A stretch of 64,000 nucleotides of DNA from Thozetella sp. PMI_491 (lineage: Eukaryota; Ascomycota; Sordariomycetes; Chaetosphaeriales; Chaetosphaeriaceae), in assembly GCA_021432635.1 (NCBI GenBank), contig MU270121.1:62001-126000 (forward strand). Reading direction: 5' to 3'. Positions 11,488 through 24,200 of this stretch are shown in pieces. A program made the position numbers and the translations under genes. The notes beneath the pieces were generated by a model, which searched no databases, had not been told where the DNA came from, and saw only the letters and a program-made list of their open reading frames with translations. Numbering within the stretch: position 1 is the first letter of the stretch; every line of letters starts with the position of its first letter.

Positions 11488-12296
11488 CTAAATCGTGTCG
11501 CCGCTATTCGGGTCGAAATAGCCGTAGTCGAAGGTGGGGTCCTGGTAGAACGCCTGGTCTTCACCGCTGCTACTGGTGACCTGACCGTAGGGGCCTCCAT
11601 AAGCGGGACTCAAGAGCTGGGGATCTACTCGATCAGACAATCGGCGGCTGCCTTGCTGGCTGGCATACTGGTGACCCTTGGCGACCATGAAGCCGACGTT
11701 CAAGCCTCCCCATGGAAGACCGGAGGGCTCACTATCCGACACGAGAGCGTCGGGGCCTGGGATCTCGTAGGAAGCTCCAGCTAGCTGCTGATTCTGCTCA
11801 TCCCGCTGGGCACGCTCCCGGTTCTCACGAGCCTTCTCGCCTTCATAGGGAGGGTTAGCACACTCATTCACTTACCCTCTTGGGATGAGAGGGGGTAGAA
11901 TTGATAGGAGATGATGGACATGATGACATGAGAAAAGCACTCACGGAATTTGCGCTGGGCGATCCGGTTCTGAATGCGGCGTCTCTCCTCGGGCTCGGTA
12001 ACGTCGGTCCAGTCGTCGGATTTGTGATGCTTGCTCTTGGGCGTCTTGTCCCTCCGGGACGAGCTCTTGGATGATCGTGACGACATGGTGGACTGTAACT
12101 CTGTCTCGGTGTCCGAGCCAGAATAGTATTCTATGTGCTTGGACTTGCCTTTCTTAGAGCGGACGGCGAGGGTGCTCTTGGACTGCTTAGGGGTGGCGGG
12201 CAGTTGGTCCTCTTCAGGATCAGTTCCGTAGTCGTAGACCTCGACAGTTGGAACAAGGTAGGAACCCTGGTCTTCAGGGAGTTGGGATGAGGACAT
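11488..12296 (-). CDS. bZIP-like transcription factor without a clear leucine zipper
   Basis: Minus-strand exons 12296-11945 and 11840-11488 give 234 residues. A Ser/Lys-rich N-terminal part leads into the basic region RRRIQNRIAQRKFREKAREN (about 105-124), the N-x7-R signature of fungal bZIP DNA-binding domains. The 104-bp intron (GTGAGT donor, CTAAC branch, GAAG acceptor) splits the Arg codon of KFR|EK, and the ORF is right only after splicing. Downstream, a Gln/Glu-rich stretch and SYEIPGPD follow, with no leucine heptads, so dimerisation would have to be unusual. The C-terminal half is Gly/Tyr/Ser/Gln-rich, as in activation domains. It is presumably nuclear; the target genes are unknown. 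Confidence 0.85.
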
Positions 12297-14720
12297 TTAA
12301 GTAGAAGAGGGGGGGTAGGGCTGGGCTCACTGGCCAATATAAACTCGCTCCCACAGTCTAAATATAAAACTGCCTGCCAGTATCTGCTCCTGCGGGAGAT
12401 GATAGTTGACTGGGAATGGGACGGGTTTGCTGCTTTCTCGTGTTTCTCGGTTTCGACGCCGATGAAGCACCCGTGTCTTTTATACTCACGAGGAGACGGG
12501 CAGGCAACGAAAGGGGCAAGAGAAGGCAGAAAGGAGAAAGCCTGAGCAGTGTCAACAAAGTGTCAGAGGACGATGATTCTGTCCGGCCGTCGGTGGGTGA
12601 TTATTGACCTGAAACGACGAAACTGGAAAGATTCTCTGGGGCTGAGTGCGGAGGAGTCGACGACAATGAACCTCGTTCTCAGGTCTGTACCAGTTAGGAA
12701 TCGTCTGCCTTGTGTGAGTCGTTGCGCCGGGTTGGGTAAGGTGAAGAGGAATGACGCGCAACGGCGACCGGGACTCGTATAAGACGGGGAAGACCGAGGC
12801 TTGATGGTGGATGTAGGTAGCGAAGAGTGACTGCCGGGCAAGGTGACGCAGGGCGTCAATATTAGAGCGACCAGATCCGGGACAGTCATTGAACTCCATA
12901 GGGCGGCAGGGTTTTAGCGGGCTCGGTCGTCCAATCCACCCGTTAGGGAAACGCGGGAGGACGTGTGAAGGAAGGTTGGCCCGGCTCGTGGGTGTGTGTA
13001 ACTGCCCTGGGGAGGAAGCGGAAAGGGAAGGGGGGAAGGGGGGGAGGGGTGTGTGTCCAGCGTAAAAGGCGCTGTACCTCTCTCCCAGGTCAGGCCCCCC
13101 CCCCCCCGGGACCCTTCTCCCTTGCCCCCCCTTCTTGGGCCCGCCGGTGCATGTGTGCAGGGGCAATGGAACAGACAGCACGAATGTGCCTTGCGGTGTA
13201 CGTGCTGATGCAATTGGGAACAGGGCTCATGGAGCAGCCCTGCGTACCCATGCGGGTAGGGGAAAGGGAACGACAGATCTGCTGGAAACAGACAGCAGCA
13301 GGGGTGACCCCCCAGCGCCAGCAGCTAGGTGTGACTGCGTGCTTGGCGTCAATGGGCAACGGTAAGTGGGCTGGAATCTGCCAGACATTAGGTAACCAGG
13401 GGAGGCGGCCAGCAGAGTAGCGCATCTGCCACAGTGCGTCGCCGAAACCGAAATACGACGAGATCGAACCAAGCTTGCCAAGACAAAACAGACAGGGATA
13501 TTTTTACCCAAGCTTTTCTGCCCTTGGCCTATTGGGCTTAGTTGATCGACACCCCTCCACCCCACCCAAGGGGTTCCCTAAAAAGCACCCAACGGAAAAT
13601 TGTCCTAAGCAAACCTACTCAGGTGCTTGGGTTGTGACTGGCACAGTCCCGACGTACTACCGCCAAGTCCGATGGCCCGGTAATCAAAGCGGTGGCGCCA
13701 GCACAGTAAAGGTAAACGAGAAACTAAAGTGACAAAAGGGAAACCATAAGAAAGAAAGAAAAGAAAATAAGAAAGTTGCGCCTCGGGACCCGGTGTGAGG
13801 CGTGGCATGCTGCATGGACTTTAGGTTTGGCCCAAGCAAGCTGCACTTACTTACCCACCCCTCCCCCCTCCTCCTTGTGCCCCCCGCCACCTCGCCCGCG
13901 ACATCGCCATGTCTGTGGTTCAACGTCTCGCCGTTGTATGGCGCCTATTTCGGAATAGAGGGGCGCTTCGGTGTTGGCAGGAAGACTAGTCCGCTCCAGA
14001 AGGCGGGCCAGTGAAGCCACTGCCGCGATACGGACGGGAAGGCGTGGCGTGGTTGCGATCGGGGTTGAAATCCACCGGTTGGTCCAGATAGGACTCCGCC
14101 GGTCTGCCATGCTGAAGGTGTTCTGTGGTCCGGTTCGTTGAATAATCATAGAAGCGGATGAAGAGCTGAACTCAAAGTCCCATCTAGATTGGCTGTGTGT
14201 CGAGCGTGCCCAAGTATGGAATTGAGGCTGTGTGATCTGCACGTGCCATTTTGCGGCTGCTGCAGGCGGGTCCTATGGGACGACGGGAGGTAAGGCTAAG
14301 GAAACATGTAACACGGACTCATATCTGCAGCGCTGCTGGCGACGGCAATTCTGCATCACGTCCCTAGGAAGAGGGGTTTTTCTGCTTGCATTGTAAATAG
14401 TGCCTCGCGGGTGAAGGGGGCTTGCCGTACACGAGCCCACCCTCGGGAAATGCATCCGTTTCTTTCGGCTCTCGAGGCGGACTTCGAGATTCATCCCGGA
14501 TCTGCAGGTGCAACGGCTGCAAGGACGACTCAACGACTGGACGAATGGACGCGGTACCGCTCTCTGCAGCGCTACCGGCGCAAGGATCGCGTGGGAAACC
14601 CAAAAAAATTGGTTCAATAGGTGGCTTGCTATGCTGCAATCCTCTCGCCCACGCTTGTGGAGAACCGCCTTGTCGAGGCTCCATCCGTAGCTGCTGCTCT
14701 CTTGCCCATCATCTCCGATG

Positions 14721-14798
14721 TCCATGACCGATGTCCATGACCGACGTCCATGACCGACGTCCATGACCGACGTCCATGACCGACGTCCATGACCCCGA
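14721..14798. repeat. 13-bp tandem repeat, six copies
   Basis: The unit TCCATGACCGACG recurs at 14721, 14734, 14747, 14760, 14773 and 14786, an exact 13-bp period. The first copy has GATG in place of GACG, and the last ends in CCCC. It is a minisatellite in non-coding DNA. Confidence 0.95.
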
Positions 14799-17206
14799 CG
14801 GAGCTCTCTGACAGACTGCAGACGAGAGAGCATGCGCAGAAAATAAGCTTAAATGCACCTCTCGTGCCAGGATCCACCTTTACCCTGGATGCAGTCCCAT
14901 CGCCAGCCTGATTCTGGACGTATTTCTCGAGCGCACCGACGGAGGCGGCCTTTTGGGACTTTGGACTTAAGACTTGGGGCTTGGGACTTGGGCCCGCCTG
15001 CGAGTCTGGGTATAGGTTTGGGAACCTCGGGTGGCGGATCGTTGATCATGATGAAACTGGCTGGATATTGTGCTGGTAAAAACGGTCGCTGGCCAGGCCA
15101 ATCTCTGGGCGCCGCTAATGGCGGCCGTAATGGCGCCCACTCCCGAATTAGCTGTGCCTGCCATTTCAGCTGAACCTGTGGTTGGCCGGCTTCCACCCCC
15201 TCCAGGTTCCCCCAGCACGTAGTCTAGCACACATCACAGCGAGGCGCGCGTGCACCCTGCCGTGGCATGTACAAAAAAAGGTGCATGTGCCATCTGCTGG
15301 GGCCCTGCCCCCGCCAAGTGCAACCCGTCCTAGCAGGGCCACCCTCGCCAGGCCAGGACAGCTGTCGCAGATAGCGGCAATTAGAAGGAGTCGCAAAAAG
15401 CAAGACGAGAGGAGAAGCGGTCGGCTTTCAGCCTGACCTGAAGTCCAGCAGAGCAGCAATGGGTACAAGACCCGGGTGAAGGAATAGCATACCCCTGTTT
15501 CCTAGAAGTTTGGGGTCTAAGAACTTCAGAGCGGGAACCGTCCAGGCGGTGTTGGGTCAGCTTTGGAACTTGGGACGGGGGTAGAAGGGTGGTGGGGCCG
15601 GTGTCAATCAGCTGGGTAATGAGACAAGATGAAGAGCCCACCCACCACCTGGAAAGCTTCCCGCATACCTGCTACAGGCTGCAAAGAGAAAATTTCAGTG
15701 GCCTGCAGACAGGCAGTCGTCGTAACCCAGCCCTCTAGGCAAATGGGTAAGACTACTAGGCACTCACAGGGGAAAGGGGTGTAAGGGGAGGGGCCGTGAC
15801 CCGAGAGGAGCGATAAGAAAAAAAGAAAAAAAAAAAGCCTTTCCCATCTTTTCGCTCGTAACCGTCGCCTCGGTAAACGACGTCGGCCAGGCACGATAGG
15901 CAGTCGATGCGCATTGACAGGAAGGGCGTCGTCACTGGCCAGCGCGTCGAGGTCGCTCGTTACACGGCCGATGACGCATATCTGTGCAGACAAGGTCATG
16001 TGGCACTTGTGGGTGTGTGTGTGCATCCCTTTCCCCCTTTCGAGCCATCCCACTGGGATGCCGAATTAGCACGCGGAGCAAATCGATGTCTCCTTTGTCG
16101 AGACGCTGTCTCGTGGGACCGCTTTTCTCCCACTGCCGGCCGTGTCGCACTTACACAGGCCTTGGCGGCACCCCCCTCCCTCACGCCCCCCCCTTCTCCT
16201 CCTCCCACACACCCCCCAAGGTCGCATCGTTTCTCTCGGGTCGGCTGCGGGTGCTGTGCCCCTCCTTCGCCGGCCCCGTCCTGGCAGACCCCAAATGCGA
16301 CCCATGCTAGACAAAACGGATCCCTAGGAAAATATCTCCGTACCTGGGCCTTCGAGGACGCCCAAGCTGGACCAAGAGCTGGGAGGAGGATTTTGAGATC
16401 ACCTCGGTGTCCCTTCCAGCCGGCCGGGACGAGCGCGCTTGCAGCCGACGACCCCGGGCAACGGGTGACGGGAGCGCCCCGGCCCATCGAATCTGCCTTA
16501 CGAGGCCACGAGAAGACATCGTGCGACAGGCAGGTGGCGCCGCCCGGTGGAAGCACGAGCAGTCGCCTTCGATTCGACCATAGGCGCCACAGCTAGCTAT
16601 AGCGCGCATCCCCAGTTCCTCCGATTCGAGGTACCCAAGAAACAAGGTACCCAAGGTACCCTCCCCTACCCCACATCCTTCTCGAGCGGTTCCGTCAAAT
16701 GGGGCTTAGACCGCTTTTTAGGCCTTGGCACCTTAGATGCGCCCCCGCCAGTAGCAAAAACCGGGCGGTGGGTCGGTAAAAGTTCAGCCGCACGAAACGG
16801 CCTAACAATCCAGTGGTTTGAGGTGAAGAGGATCCTTGCCACACCCGCCGCCAGCGCCATGCCGTTGATTTAATCTCTCCATCCCACACTGGCCCCGCGC
16901 GCCCTTGTGTGACGCACGCGGTTGCCGGCGGAGGTGGTTGATTGCTAGCCGGGGGGAGGGGTCGGGAGGAGGGGGACAAAGAGCCCAACACAGAGAGGAA
17001 AACCGGAACTGGGGCGTCGGGCGTCGGGCTCAGGCGTCAGGCGTCCGATTCTCCCGGCCCTCCTTCCCCTCCTCTTCCCCCACGTCGCCCAACCTGAAAA
17101 GAGTTTGGGGAAGCTCGTATACCGACATCAACGGTCGGACCAGCTCGACGGCAGCATCTGTTACGGCCAAGAGAGAGCAAGAGAGCCTCGGCAGGGCTCT
17201 TGATGG

Positions 17207-17238
<32 letters not shown>
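17207..17238. repeat. A32 homopolymer
   Basis: Thirty-two consecutive A follow CTCTTGATGG and precede CTCAGGAGG. No retroelement coding sequence lies upstream and no convincing target-site duplication is seen. Confidence 0.9.
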
Positions 17239-17241
<3 letters not shown>

Positions 17242-17737
17242 AGGAGGATCTCGAGACCAGGAGCCTCCGACATCATGCATAGAATCGAGATGAATCCAGA
17301 ACCGGGCCTCGCCTGACCGACGAGGTTGAGGCTCCAGGGGCGTCATCAAACCGCTGGGTTACGCCGTCTTCCGTCTTCCGTCTTCCCACGGACTGCGCGA
17401 TGAAAGGAGGGGCCCGAGCGTGGGAATGAATGACGGGAAACAAAGGCCAGCAGAAGGCGACGGACAACCCGAGGATCTAGAGCTCATTGAGAAACCGGCA
17501 GATCCCCCAGCGACGATCGTGGCGATGACTCACCTCTCCCGGAAGACCGGAGGAAGAGAGGCCCCTATCTCGACCTCTCGGGTTGAAGAGAACGTTCCTC
17601 CGGGGATGTGGCCGTGGCGCCCGTTCAACGGGACCGCTGCAACTGCAGCACAAGCAGTCCGCGTCGGTCTGGAATGCAGGCCCGGTCTGGCTCCCAGGCG
17701 CGGGGCAGCTTGCCGGGCGTCCATTACCGGAACCCGC

Positions 17738-17927
17738 NNNNNNNNNNNNNNNNNNNNNNNNNNNNNNNNNNNNNNNNNNNNNNNNNNNNNNNNNNNNNNN
17801 NNNNNNNNNNNNNNNNNNNNNNNNNNNNNNNNNNNNNNNNNNNNNNNNNNNNNNNNNNNNNNNNNNNNNNNNNNNNNNNNNNNNNNNNNNNNNNNNNNNN
17901 NNNNNNNNNNNNNNNNNNNNNNNNNNN
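17738..17927. other. Assembly gap (190 N)
   Basis: One hundred and ninety N separate two contigs. Any apparent reading frame crossing it is meaningless. Confidence 0.99.
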
Positions 17928-19799
17928 CTTCTCTCGTTCGCCAGTCCACCAGCCGCCGGCGTGAAGTCTCTCCGACTCTGCTCTGACAACAGGAAAAGGG
18001 GGGTGTTCAGCTGCCAAGACCGTCAGTTTCTGGTGGCCGAGGGTTCCTCGGGAACCATTGCCGCCTCGCAGGAAAAGAGCGACATAAAAGATTGAAAAGG
18101 TGACGACGGAACGCTGTTCATGCGTGAATGCTTGCCCGCTCCCTCCTCGTAATTCGTAAAGGGAGGGGTTTGGCGCGAAATTTCCAGCTTCCAATGGCTG
18201 TGATGCGGCCTCGAGGCGGCACGACGGCTTCGTATCTCGTACCCAGCCTTCGAAAGACCCTCAGACCTCTCCAAGGCCTCCCCCTTCCCCATTCTTCCCT
18301 TCCTAGGAGCTCCTGCGCAATATTCCCACCCAGGATCGCATTGCCTCTCTCCTTGTCCTCGCAGAGTCGATCGGGCGGAAAACCAATAGGTTGCGCCTGT
18401 GGCCATCTTGTTCGGCTAGACCGACATGGTTCTTGCCGCTCCCGTTGCCGCTGTCATCACATAGACAGATTTCCGAGGGACGAGCTGGCTTGGCCGGGCC
18501 GGTGGCGAGAGATTAGAGCCTCCTGAGGGCGGGCTAGGTTGGTGGAGGAGCAGCTTCGTAGGTCGCCTTCAGTAGGTGCGGAGTCGCATTGCGTCCCAAA
18601 GAGCGGCCTGCGGCGCGCGAGCTGGGAACCAAGTTAGGTTGCTTGCATCCTAGGATCCTGTCGGTGTTTGTCGACAATTGCGGACGACCTGAAGGTGAGG
18701 ATGTGCCGACCTATTATATAAAGACAATTGCAGCCGCTCGAGGCATGCCTACAACCTCGTTGTGGACGGCCGAGTGCCGGTGTCTTTATGGTGCTCAGAA
18801 AAGGACTTGAAGGACGGGATGGCTACGGATTTTGGGCATCGTGGGAATGCTCAGCCTTATAGAGGCGCCAGGCTGCCATCAAAAAACCTGGTGTGCGGCT
18901 TCCAGATTACCCAAAACGGGGGGGGATATCGGTCCTTTTTTTTCCTTTCCTTCGGGGCCATTGGAGTAAGAAGCCAATGCATTGCATGAAAGCACGAGCC
19001 CGAGCTTGGTAGTGTGTAGGTGTGGAAGAAACTCTTAATACACGGCGTGCTGGCCGACTCGGCCTCCGTAACTTTTTGTTGGTCGGCCAATGAAACCCGG
19101 AACCGAAAGAGAGGTTTATCCACGGGAAGCCGGCCGGCCGAATGTTGCAGGCAAATTATACAAAAGTGGCTTGATTACACGACACTGAGTCAACGGGAAG
19201 GATTGTCTTTTGTCAGTCGGGTCTGATTCTTTTGGCCTTGTCTCCGAGAGAAAGCCATGATGAGTGCCGGCATAATATGGGGCCAGACGCAGCTTTCTGG
19301 CATACTGCCGGCCTTTGACTCCAAGATTCTCTTTTGCATCGTGAAAATGCCCAGCTGTCATTCGTCCGAATACGATCATGCAAGTAAGGACCATGCATAA
19401 AGTGCAGTGTAGTCCACGCCGCCGCAATCAACAGTGACAAATACCGACAACTTTATGTCATCGCCAACGAGCCTCAAGTGGTGTTTTTTTCTTTCGCCGA
19501 TAGGAGTTGCTCTAGATGGCGTGGATGGCGCGCGGAGTTGCTGACGCCTGTCGGGGAGATCCATGACGCCTCGCAGTGTCCAGAGACCATCTGATAACCC
19601 TTGGTATTATCCTGCAACACCAACGCACGCGGACGCCACACCAAGCCAAGTTGCGAGACCGCGGACGGTGAGGCGCCTAAGCCGGGTTGATTTTGGGCAC
19701 ACAATACACTAGATTACACAGGTCGGCCGCCGAGCGGCTTGCCAAGAACCATTTTGGCAGCTTCCTCTCGCGCGCCGACCGCTGAATGCCGAGCGATCA
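17928..19799. other. Gene-poor region, right part
   Basis: From the gap to the mS41 stop codon no gene is supported. The end near 19799 is the mS41 3' UTR. Composition is mixed, without strong repeats. Confidence 0.5.
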
Positions 19800-20507
19800 T
19801 CACGGGCCCTGCTCCCTGCGGGCTCTCCGCTCGGCCACTCGTCGCTTGAAGCGAACCTCTGCTTGCCGTCGCTCTCCTCCATCGACCTTGTGACCCCGCC
19901 TGTGCTCCCACATGCCCTCGGTCACGGATATGGTGGCGCCTTCGCCCTGCTTCATTGGCAAAGCGTAAGGGCCTTTGATGATGCGAGCCCCGCGGACAGT
20001 AAAGCCGTCAACTTTGACCCGCTCCTCCTTGGGGATGTCTTCCACCTTTGTGTCCGGCGGTGTGTTCACCACGTGTCGCAATCGGAACGAGCCCGTCTTG
20101 TTCTTGGGGATCTCCTCCACCCTCAGCTCCGCCTTGCCGTTCTCGACGTGTTTCAGGTCGCCTCCAATTCCATATTTTCCTTCCCTGAACTTCTGGCGCC
20201 ATTGTAGCAGGTACCGACGTGTCCGCGGGGGTTCCACACCAAGCTCGCGCAGCTGGTCAGACGATAGCGTGAAGAGGGCATCCCACGTCGGGAATTTGGC
20301 CGCATGCTGCCGGAGTCCGCGCCCGATGACAGTAAGAAACGTCTCGACGTCGGGGACGAGCGGAATGGGTGAGGGGATCCGATGAGGCGGTGCCACGGCG
20401 GCTCGGGTTTCCTCATGCACCCATCTCGATTGCGAGCGAAGACCAACGTTTGTGATCCTGGGTCTTATCAAGTGCCCCAGGGCACTCTGTAGCTTTGAAA
20501 CCCGCAT
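19800..20507 (-). CDS. FYV4: Mitochondrial small-subunit ribosomal protein mS41 (IGR motif, Fyv4 family)
   Basis: A single exon codes for 235 residues. After a basic, hydroxylated N-terminus that fits a mitochondrial presequence, the IGR domain runs from about 52 to 108: VETFLTVIGRGLRQHAAKF, then WDALF, LRELGV and RRYLLQWRQKF. This signature defines Fyv4/mS41 of the fungal mitoribosomal small subunit. The C-terminal half (GFTVRGARIIKGPYALP and a run of Arg ending REQGP) resembles the fungal-specific extension. The gene is divergent from the helicase gene, with 792 bp between start codons. Confidence 0.9.
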   Translation of the reverse strand: MRVSKLQSALGHLIRPRITNVGLRSQSRWVHEETRAAVAPPHRIPSPIPLVPDVETFLTVIGRGLRQHAAKFPTWDALFTLSSDQLRELGVEPPRTRRYLLQWRQKFREGKYGIGGDLKHVENGKAELRVEEIPKNKTGSFRLRHVVNTPPDTKVEDIPKEERVKVDGFTVRGARIIKGPYALPMKQGEGATISVTEGMWEHRRGHKVDGGERRQAEVRFKRRVAERRARREQGP

Positions 20508-21299
20508 CCTATATCCAAGAAATATCGTCAGTCGTGACCCAAGGCCGGCTTAAGGTTGGCTTCAGGGAGATAGGTATTTGCGCCGCTGTCCAGCTCGTGA
20601 GACCATGCTTACCTATTGCCAAGCTTTCATACCGCGAAAGCCACTCTTCATCTACAGCCCCAGCGAGGATCCCGTGATCAGCGAAAGAGTCTTGTCGATG
20701 TTGTCCCGGCTTCGCGAGGTGTTGTAGTTGTTCAGCTACAGGATTCCGAGCCTCAAAAAAAGATTCGCAGCGCGGCGCGAAAGATTCTAGAAGCATGGAT
20801 CGTAAACTGGTCATAGCGTTAGCAGTTGCCTCTTCGTCGGACTTAAGCAACTGTCGTTCAATTCAAGGGCCAATGGGGAGGCAAAGAGAGCTCAATGGTC
20901 CCACAATTACCCGGCCCGACACGGCGACGTCCTGGCAGCCTGCCTTGTAAGTGTGAGTGCTGTGCCCGCAGGTCCCTCTTCCTCTTTCCATCAACACCAC
21001 CTCCACCTCCTCATCCATTTCATCCTCTCCTCTTGATGGTTTTATTCCATCTCCCCCATCCCATCGTGAGGCCGAGCTGCTCGTCCTAGTGCTCGTACAT
21101 CAGGTCGATGCAGGAGGCTGATCCCGGCATATCTCAGTTTGTCTCCCGGCCCTCAGAGCCGCGAACTGAGACCCTCCCATCCCCCACGCAAACTAGTATC
21201 CCCGCTCGCTGCTGCCTTTTCCCATATTATTGCCACTATCCACAAATCTCACAACTCGCCGTCCCTGGGTAACGCGCAATCAACGTCTCCACTGCCAAG
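20508..21299. other. Divergent promoter region between mS41 and the RING/SNF2 helicase
   Basis: This 792-bp region lies between two start codons. The part before 21300 is pyrimidine-rich (CCTCTTCCTCTTTCC, CACCTCCACCTCC), as often seen upstream of fungal genes. No further gene is seen. Confidence 0.55.
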
Positions 21300-24200
21300 A
21301 TGCCATCGCGAAAGTCGGCCACTCGGCTGACATCTCACACTCACCATGGCTCATTATCAGAGCCCGAGAACGCCAGGGCATTCATAGACTTCCTCCGTGG
21401 CCTGCCGCAGACCCAGGATCACAGCGATGGCGATGAACCTGCTGCGAAAAGGACCAAGGTCGCTGGCGCCGCGATATGTATTGCGCGCGAGGAGTATGCG
21501 CTTCGGTTTCAGAAACCCTCGCTAGGTGGCGACTGGAGCTTCGTTAGGAAGAATGTTGGTGAAGCAGCGACATTACGCTTCAAACCGCAGTCATCGTCAG
21601 GTCATGCCGAATCCCCGGCCCAGACAAATTCAGGGTGGGATTTACAAATCATGCCTCGGGCAAAGTCTCACAAACCACACTTTCGGGTCTCTCGCGAGGT
21701 AGCAAAGCACGAGTTATCGACAAAAACGGCTGCAGCCCTTTGTCTAGCTGAGTCCCAGGGCTTTGATCCGGGCGAGCATGGACATGTCTGGGCGTCGAGT
21801 GATGCCAAAGTGAGCGAGCACGATACCGGTATAACGGTGACGCTTGTGATCCAAGTCATGTGGAGTGAGAGCCTAGGCGTCTCACTGTTTTCCCACCCCG
21901 CGGCGCAGCAAAAGCGACTGCGCGCAAAGATTCTCGAAACTTGGTTCCCCGCCTTCCGCTTGGCTGCAGCGACTGGCGATGAGTCATCTTGCACGCCACA
22001 GGACTTCTACGGCGCTGCACACATCCCAGACAAAGCAGCCTACGATTCACAGACGAGCTCTATAACCATACCCCAGCTTGCAGCAAAGCTTTATCCCTTT
22101 CAGCGGCGAGCCGTCCAATGGATGCTACAACGAGAAGGCGTTCACTGGGTGGAAGGATCGGGAGACGAGCGGGTTGTTCCGTATCACCATCCAACTGAGA
22201 GACTCCCCATGTCGTTCGTCGAGGCTAGGGATGTAGATGGTGTCTCGTTCGGACTCAGTCCACTGTTCGGGGTCGTCGCCAGGGATCCTTCTCGGTACCA
22301 GCCCCAGCTCAAGGGCGGCATCCTGGCCGAAGAGATGGGACTGGGCAAAACTCTTGAAATCATCGCCCTGATTCTCCTCCATCAGCGACCGAGAATTGAG
22401 TCTGGTCTCGCGGTGGATCCGTATCTTGGCCGTACAGTTCAGCTATCCAGTGCGACGCTCATCGTCACCCCTTCAACCCTCCTCAGACAGTGGCTCTCGG
22501 AGCTTAACAAGCACGCACCGCATCTCTACGTTTTGCACTACGAAGGCATGAAGATAGCCACAGAGAAGAACCAGTCACCTGAGACGATCGCACTGTATGA
22601 TGTCGTAGTTACAACATACGACGTGCTAAAAAGCGAAGTGCACGCAGCGCTAGAGCCACCTGACCGGTCTAGAAGGAATGCGAGGCAGTATGAGCGACCA
22701 AAGTCGCCTTTGGCTGAGATCTCGTGGTGGCGGATCTGCGTGGACGAGGCCCAGATGGTGGAAAACGCGACATCAAATGCGGCGATCTTGGCCCGGATCT
22801 TACCTCGTACCAATGCCTGGGGCATCACGGGGACCCCCGTCAAGGATGACACTCAGAAAGGTAAAGCATCCTTGAGTATCTGGCGCCCCATATTTTTGCA
22901 TAGCTTTTACTAACTAAATTGTAGATCTTCGCGGCCTTCTTTCGTTCTTGCGGTTCGAGCCGTATGCCTCTGATCCCCACATCTGGAAGCATATCAGTAC
23001 GCGGGACAAGGACCTATTTCGGCGCCTGTTCGATCTGATCTCGATGCGACACACCAAAAGCCTCGTGAGAGCCGAGATCGCCATCCCTCCTCAGCGACGA
23101 TATGTCATCACCATGCCCTTCACGGCAGTGGAGGAGCAGCACTACCAGAGCTTGTTCAAGGAACTGGCTGAAACATGCGGCCTAGATCCCGAAGGCAATC
23201 CACTCAAGGATGATTGGAACCTCGAAGACCCTGCAGTTCAGAACGCCATGAGAATCACACTGGATCGTCTCCGCCAGACTGCACTGCACCCAGAAATTGG
23301 TGCCAGGAATCGTCGTGCGCTGGGTCGAAAATCGGGGCCCATGAGGACGGTAGCAGAGGTCTTGACGGCTATGATCGAGCAGAGCGAGAATGCCGTTCGG
23401 GTTGATGAGCGTGCCTACGCGACTTGGCTGCTGGTCCAGGGACAAGTCATGGCAGCCAAAGGCAACGCGAATGAAGCCCGTGAACTGTGGGAGACAGCCC
23501 GTAAGGATGCGGAAGATTTGGTTGCCCAATCACGGAAGGAACTCGCCAAGGAGATCCAGGAGGCAAAACAAGCAGGAAGAGCCAGGGAATCTCATACTGA
23601 TCACGACGGTTCCGCCGAAGAATCGGACAGCGACGAGGCGCTTTCGCCAAGGGTAGGAGAGGCACGTCGGCGACTGCGATATGCACTCGAGATCCAGCAT
23701 AAGGCCGTCTTCTTCTGCGGAAATGCATACTTCTCAATCAAGTCGAACGAGGAGGTAACAGCCCCGGATTCTGAGCAGTTCAAGCTTCTTGAGAAGATGG
23801 AGACCGAGAGCTACGACAACGCGCAGTTAATCCGAAAAGAGATTTTACAAGAAGTGAGCTCAACATAGTTAGACTGGCAGAGATGTAGAGGCGTGCTAAC
23901 CTAGGATTAGAGCTACGGAAAGGCGAAACACCTGATGGATCGGATTCGGGCCGCTGCATCCACGCAGAGCTTTGCTGAGATACCCGACCTGAAGGTCATG
24001 GACCAGAAAGGGCTAGAGAGCCGTAGTATTGTCGACGCTTTCGACGAGCTCTCTGCACGCCTGGACGAGCAAGCAAACCAACTAGATGTGTGGCGCGAGT
24101 CTGCCATCCAGCTTTTACTCAAGCCTTTAGTTGACGACGATAAGGACGCCGAGATCACGGGAGAGGAGTACGAAGAATCGACCAAGCTTCAGGAAGAGAT

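Larger units (their letters stand above)
12297..17737. other. Gene-poor region, left part (up to the assembly gap)
   Basis: Upstream of the bZIP-like gene there is 5.4 kb in which I can support no gene. It holds pyrimidine- and purine-rich stretches, a C13 tract (13095-13107), a 13-bp tandem repeat, short 7-bp repeats (17012-17047 GGCGTCG-type; 17364-17386 CCGTCTT x3) and a 32-A tract. The first few hundred bases should be the bZIP-like promoter. Non-coding RNA genes cannot be excluded. Confidence 0.5.

Noticed and set aside
11841-11944. Two introns with a tiny exon in the bZIP-like gene
   Set aside because: A GTAAGT lies inside the intron, but the single-intron model alone restores KFREKAREN in frame.
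13450-13480. tRNA B-box-like GGTTCGATCTC (minus strand)
   Set aside because: The flanking bases do not pair as a T-arm, and no A box or acceptor stem is found.
14721-14798. CRISPR-like array
   Set aside because: The repeats are directly adjacent with no spacers, and the genome is eukaryotic.
17207-17238. A32 tract as the tail of a retroposed element
   Set aside because: No reverse transcriptase or gene-like sequence lies upstream. The only duplication candidate is a six-base CTCAGG, too short to trust.
17420-18194. Open frames crossing the N gap
   Set aside because: They exist only because N codons carry no stops.
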